Source: Amoebidium appalachense (Eukaryota; Ichthyosporea). From it: a stretch of 64,000 bases of DNA. The notes under the pieces were generated by a model. It was not told where the DNA came from, ran no database searches, and saw only the letters and a program-made list of their open reading frames with translations. Shown piece by piece: positions 60,482-64,000 of the stretch (positions within the stretch are counted from its first letter, which is position 1; each line of letters begins with the position of its first letter). The translations under genes were made by a program, and so were the position numbers. Where the stretch lies: assembly GCA_963693365.1 (NCBI GenBank), contig CAVNZM010000012.1:8060001-8124000 (forward strand), given 5' to 3'.

Positions 60482-61457
60482 CCCCCCCCCTCCTCCCCCC
60501 CCCCCCCCTCCCCCTCTTCCCCCCCCCACCCCCCACCCCACCTTCCCCCCCCCCCCCTTCTCCCCCGGAGGAGGAAGGGAGCGGGGGCGACGGGGAGAAG
60601 AGGGGGGATTCTCTGGGTATTTCACAATGGAAAGACACCCAAATTTTAGTTGGCGGTACATCGTCATGTTACACTAGTCTTTTGTTTTGTTATTAAAGGA
60701 ACAATGTCATATGTATGGCTATTTATCCCCTACACCTAGAAGCACTTATTGTATGACATAAGCAATGAATATTCATGATGACGTATCAGTGGCTATCAGT
60801 TCTACACCAAACGGCAACACATATTAGCCCCTATAAGATGTCCCAGTTTAGCCCAATCGTTTGTCATTGTGTTATGTGTACATGACCACATGCCGTATCA
60901 GACGCCCATGCCGTCAAAGTGCGGGCATACTGTACAGGATCAATCATGGTTTGTGTGTGTACGGTGTATACATCTATGGTCTCGAGTATGTGTGCACATG
61001 CACGCGTCTGTAAATTGTGTGTAGATCAGGGGAGATACGTAGAAGGGGAAGGGCGGGGGGAAGGGGGGAGGGGGGGGGGAGAGGGGGGACGGGGGCCGGG
61101 GACAGGGGGGGGGGGGGGGGGAGGGGGCAGGAAGGGGGATGGGAGTGGGAACCGGAAGGGGGGAAGGGGCATTTGGAGGGGGGCACTCTTTCCCACGAGC
61201 CCGAAGGCAGGAGCCTCATGGGAATTATGGGAAGGGAAAGCTCCACCATGTTTGGTAAATTTGCCACCAAAGCATCACCTGATTCCTAACTAAAATATTA
61301 GCTCCTGGGCAACCCCTTCCTCTCCTCAAATAAGCACATAGCCTACAGCCTACTATGATACAGTAACTGCAGTTCAACAACATTGATCAGTCAAACTACC
61401 CTCTGAGTCTCTCCGTTGTGGTCAGACACGTTGAACTCCGTCCCCGACCGGCCAGAT

Positions 61458-61488
<31 letters not shown>

Positions 61489-61809
61489 CCCCTCCCCCCC
61501 CCCCCCCCCCCCCCCCCCCCGCCCGGACCTAACTTATTGACTCCCTCCCGAAGCCCCCCCACCTCCCCCACTCCCCTCCACCCCCGGCGACTCCACCTTT
61601 TTTCCTTTCCCCATTTCTGTTACAGTACTTTGAATATCTACGGCGCAAATGAATCACACGTGGGTAATGCCATCCTTTTCTCCCTTTAAAATGTTTTCTG
61701 TTTGGTGTTTCTCATCCCTTCCTCCGCCTCTCCCCCCCCCCCCCGGGTCCCTCCCTTGCCCTTACCCCCCTCCCCCCTCTCCCCCCAGGGTCTCCCCTTT
61801 CTTCCCCTT

Positions 61810-61846
<37 letters not shown>

Positions 61847-62169
61847 ACACACACACACACACTCACACAGCCCCCACACCTTACCCCCGTGACCCCCCGA
61901 GGTTCGTCCATACTTCCCGGTTTTGTTCAAACTTCATTGGGCGAGCCTGGCCCCACCCTCGCGCCTCCAGTTGCCAGCAGGATTTATAGTGTCCCAATTG
62001 CCACCAATCCAGACGCTACATTCCAAGCCGAAATCTGCCTGCCAGTACCATTTGCAATTGCTTAATAGGGTGATTCGATACGGCGAACGCGAAAATTGTT
62101 TGTGACACTGTGGTTGTTAACGCGCCTGCAGGGGCCCGCGTGTGTATTTCTGCTTTTTTTTTTTTTTTT

Positions 62170-62229
<60 letters not shown>

Positions 62230-63569
62230 GAAGACGGGGCAGATCGAAGATACCGTCGTACGCGTTTTAAAAAAATAATTAAGGGGTGTGTGGGTGGGTT
62301 AAGTAGGATGCTGTTGTTTAGGGAGGGAAGGAAGGGGGCTCGAAATGCACACTTGAGCTCGAAGCACACACATGCACCACGGACAAACCGCACGCAACAC
62401 ACCCCATGTTTTACAACTTGCGCCCATCAAGAATACACGTCATAAGCAGGGCGCTCCCGGGCTCGAGGTGGCGGGGCGCCAGGCCCGGGGAGGGGCAGGG
62501 CCGGGAAGGCAGGTGGGGTGTGGGGGGGTTGTGTTCTATCCCCCCCCCCCCCCCCTCCGTGTTCTATCCCCCCCCCCCCCCCCCCCCCCCCCACACACAC
62601 ATACATTACCGTACCCACATCTACACGGGAAATGTAGCATTCAACTGACGCTGGCTGATCATGGGTCCATAAATGCGGACACTTACCTTTAATAATACCT
62701 GCAAACGTTACCCCTGTCAGCCAGGGTGTACGTATACATGTTAAAGCAGTACCATTAAAGACACCCTGCCAGCACCTGCACCCTAAAAACAAGACAAGGA
62801 TACTGTGCCTTAGCTTTTGGGAACACACTTACCTAAGCACAGGTCAGGATGATGTTGAAGAGTGTTAAATAAATGCAAAATATAAAACACCAATGACGTG
62901 GCTTTGAAATATATTAAATTTCATTCGTCCAAAAAGCGCCAAGGATAGAAAACATTGGTAACATTGGTTACGCTTGCGCTATCATGTACATACATGTAAA
63001 TTGGACTGTAGTGGTTGTGGTAACACCACAATATACCTCACAAAGAAAATTACATAATTTCTAAAGTACATGGTAATCTGTCTGGGAGTCTCCTATCTGC
63101 AAACAAAAAGAAAACCATGCATAAAAGCACAACACGTCTAAGACACTACACACATTCACACTTTAACCCAAACCAACATGCCGTTAACAAAACAGTTCCA
63201 TAAGCCCTATGTCCATCTCAAATGGTTACAGAATGGAAATGTCAGGACACAAGAATATGAGTAGCTAAGGGCTAAACGAACGAAGGGCGGTGGTTAGTAT
63301 GCATACGTGTGTGTGTATGTGTGCGTGCGTGCGAGTGCGCACTTGTGCATGTATTTGTGCATGCTGGTGCATGTGCACCGTGAGTATACGTGCATGTTTG
63401 CCTGCCTAGGTCTACATGGGTCCTACATACAGATGCAAGGAGGGGATGGGGGGGGGGGGAGGGGGGGGGAGAACAGAGCGCGCGAGAGAACGGGGGGAGG
63501 AGGGGTGGGGGCCTGGGAACACTGGACCCAAGGCAAGAAATCACCTCCAGACACAAAAGTTAACACTCA
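58790..63569. other. Intergenic region between DPYD and the cathepsin C-like gene
   Basis: Presumed 3' UTR of DPYD, then repeats: GT array 59783-59850, G run 60183-60214, C runs 60439-60560, G-rich 61050-61190, C runs 61457-61520 and 61811-61844, and a T-run/G-run junction 62154-62227. Unique sequence lies at about 58800-59700 and 62600-63560. Apart from the unassigned frame at 59285, no gene is supported. Confidence 0.65.
59285..59554 (+). CDS. Unassigned open reading frame, 89 codons (doubtful)
   Basis: An open frame in non-repetitive sequence 500 bp after the DPYD stop, starting MNRYGFSVNWVLVVGSSAKC. It is rich in aromatic residues. No family was recognised, and neither splice sites nor a promoter could be linked to it. 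It could be chance, DPYD 3' UTR or a small gene. Reported only because it is not a repeat shadow. Confidence 0.15.
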   Translation: MNRYGFSVNWVLVVGSSAKCQWKYLYHCWDVIGNSLIFHNKGEASGKMPQVYHKVICGTVEFQNRRQTYSARPYGLFFIVSPAYPRWFC

Positions 63570-64000
63570 TTAAAAGCCACTGTGCTCTAAATACGTTGAA
63601 AAGCCACTGCGCATTAAATCCGGTTCAGCTGCAAACGGCATACTCTCAATGTTTGCCTCATTCACACCCCTTCTAATACGGAAATACCCCTGCTCACCCC
63701 ACTCAACACCGTAGGAGTTTTTGACAATCCAATACTTTTCGCCCGTTAAATCATCCTCGCCGTAACCTACGATCAAAACCGCGTGATTAACCAATCCGTA
63801 CGGGTTATCTCTAACGTAATCGGGAACCTCCCCCGTATGGCGATATATCCCAGATTGATAATGCTTTATGTCGTCATAAGAATAAAAGTCCACAACGATT
63901 GGCCCGCGCCTAGCAACCTCTTGCACCATCAATTCCTCATTTCCCGCGCCATAGAACCCACCCAGGAAATAATAGTCTCCGGTGTAGAATTTCCGGCAGG
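63570..64000 (-). CDS. Cathepsin C (dipeptidyl peptidase 1)-like cysteine protease, C-terminal exon, partial
   Basis: Papain-family (C1) protease, in the family a lysosomal enzyme that removes dipeptides from N-termini. The gene runs off the right edge. Read leftward from 64000, the frame gives [20 protein letters not shown], then [20 protein letters not shown], the catalytic His in [10 protein letters not shown], the catalytic Asn in YWIVKNSYG and [17 protein letters not shown]. The spacing and the [13 protein letters not shown] and IRRG blocks fit cathepsin C better than other papain-like enzymes. The active-site Cys and propeptide/exclusion domain lie outside the window. Trp of the usual NSWG is Tyr here. 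After FAAEP the frame continues about 19 residues (DLMRSGF to EHSGF) before TAA at 63572-63570; cathepsin C normally ends about there, so this is an extension or a read-through of an intron. Confidence 0.88.
   Translation of the reverse strand, partial: CRKFYTGDYYFLGGFYGAGNEELMVQEVARRGPIVVDFYSYDDIKHYQSGIYRHTGEVPDYVRDNPYGLVNHAVLIVGYGEDDLTGEKYWIVKNSYGVEWGEQGYFRIRRGVNEANIESMPFAAEPDLMRSGFSTYLEHSGF

Overview
This is nuclear DNA of an intron-rich eukaryote. It carries multi-exon genes with GT-AG introns of about 0.2-1.8 kb, a metazoan-style CBP/p300 domain order, a full eukaryotic-type dihydropyrimidine dehydrogenase and a cathepsin C-like protease. The species cannot be named from the sequence. 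Proteins are clearly homologous to animal ones but diverged, so an invertebrate, a unicellular relative or another protist are all possible. Non-coding DNA is packed with C or G homopolymers (often 20-45 nt), (AC)n/(GT)n arrays and C-run/A-run junctions. No transposon open reading frame, tRNA, rRNA or CRISPR array was recognised.

Layout. 1-4981: no gene, repeats then unique sequence. 4982-6178 (+): intronless protein-kinase-like gene. 6179-9046: intergenic, with a TATA-like site at 7567. 9047-29655 (+): CBP/p300 histone acetyltransferase homologue, reconstructed as 23 exons, about 2017 residues. Reading phase agrees at every junction; the exon 8 donor is the one uncertain site. 29656-36971: intergenic, repeat-rich. 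36972-58789 (+): dihydropyrimidine dehydrogenase (DPYD), 29 exons, about 1045 residues, with one single-base frameshift and one GC-AG intron. 58790-63569: intergenic. 63570-64000 (-): last exon of a cathepsin C (dipeptidyl peptidase 1)-like gene, cut by the window edge.

The genes are not an operon and share no obvious pathway: signalling kinase, transcriptional co-activator, pyrimidine catabolism and lysosomal proteolysis.

The most striking material is in intron structure. G or GT runs often sit near donors and C or AC runs near acceptors, so intron ends could pair. Three introns in two genes carry an upstream duplicate of the 3' splice site plus the first codons of the next exon. CCAATCA/TGATTGG words cluster around splice sites. 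A 453-bp repeat lies in introns of both large genes. In the CBP homologue the catalytic tyrosine of the acetyltransferase is replaced by serine, and the bromodomain lacks its acetyl-lysine-binding asparagine and most of its ZA loop.
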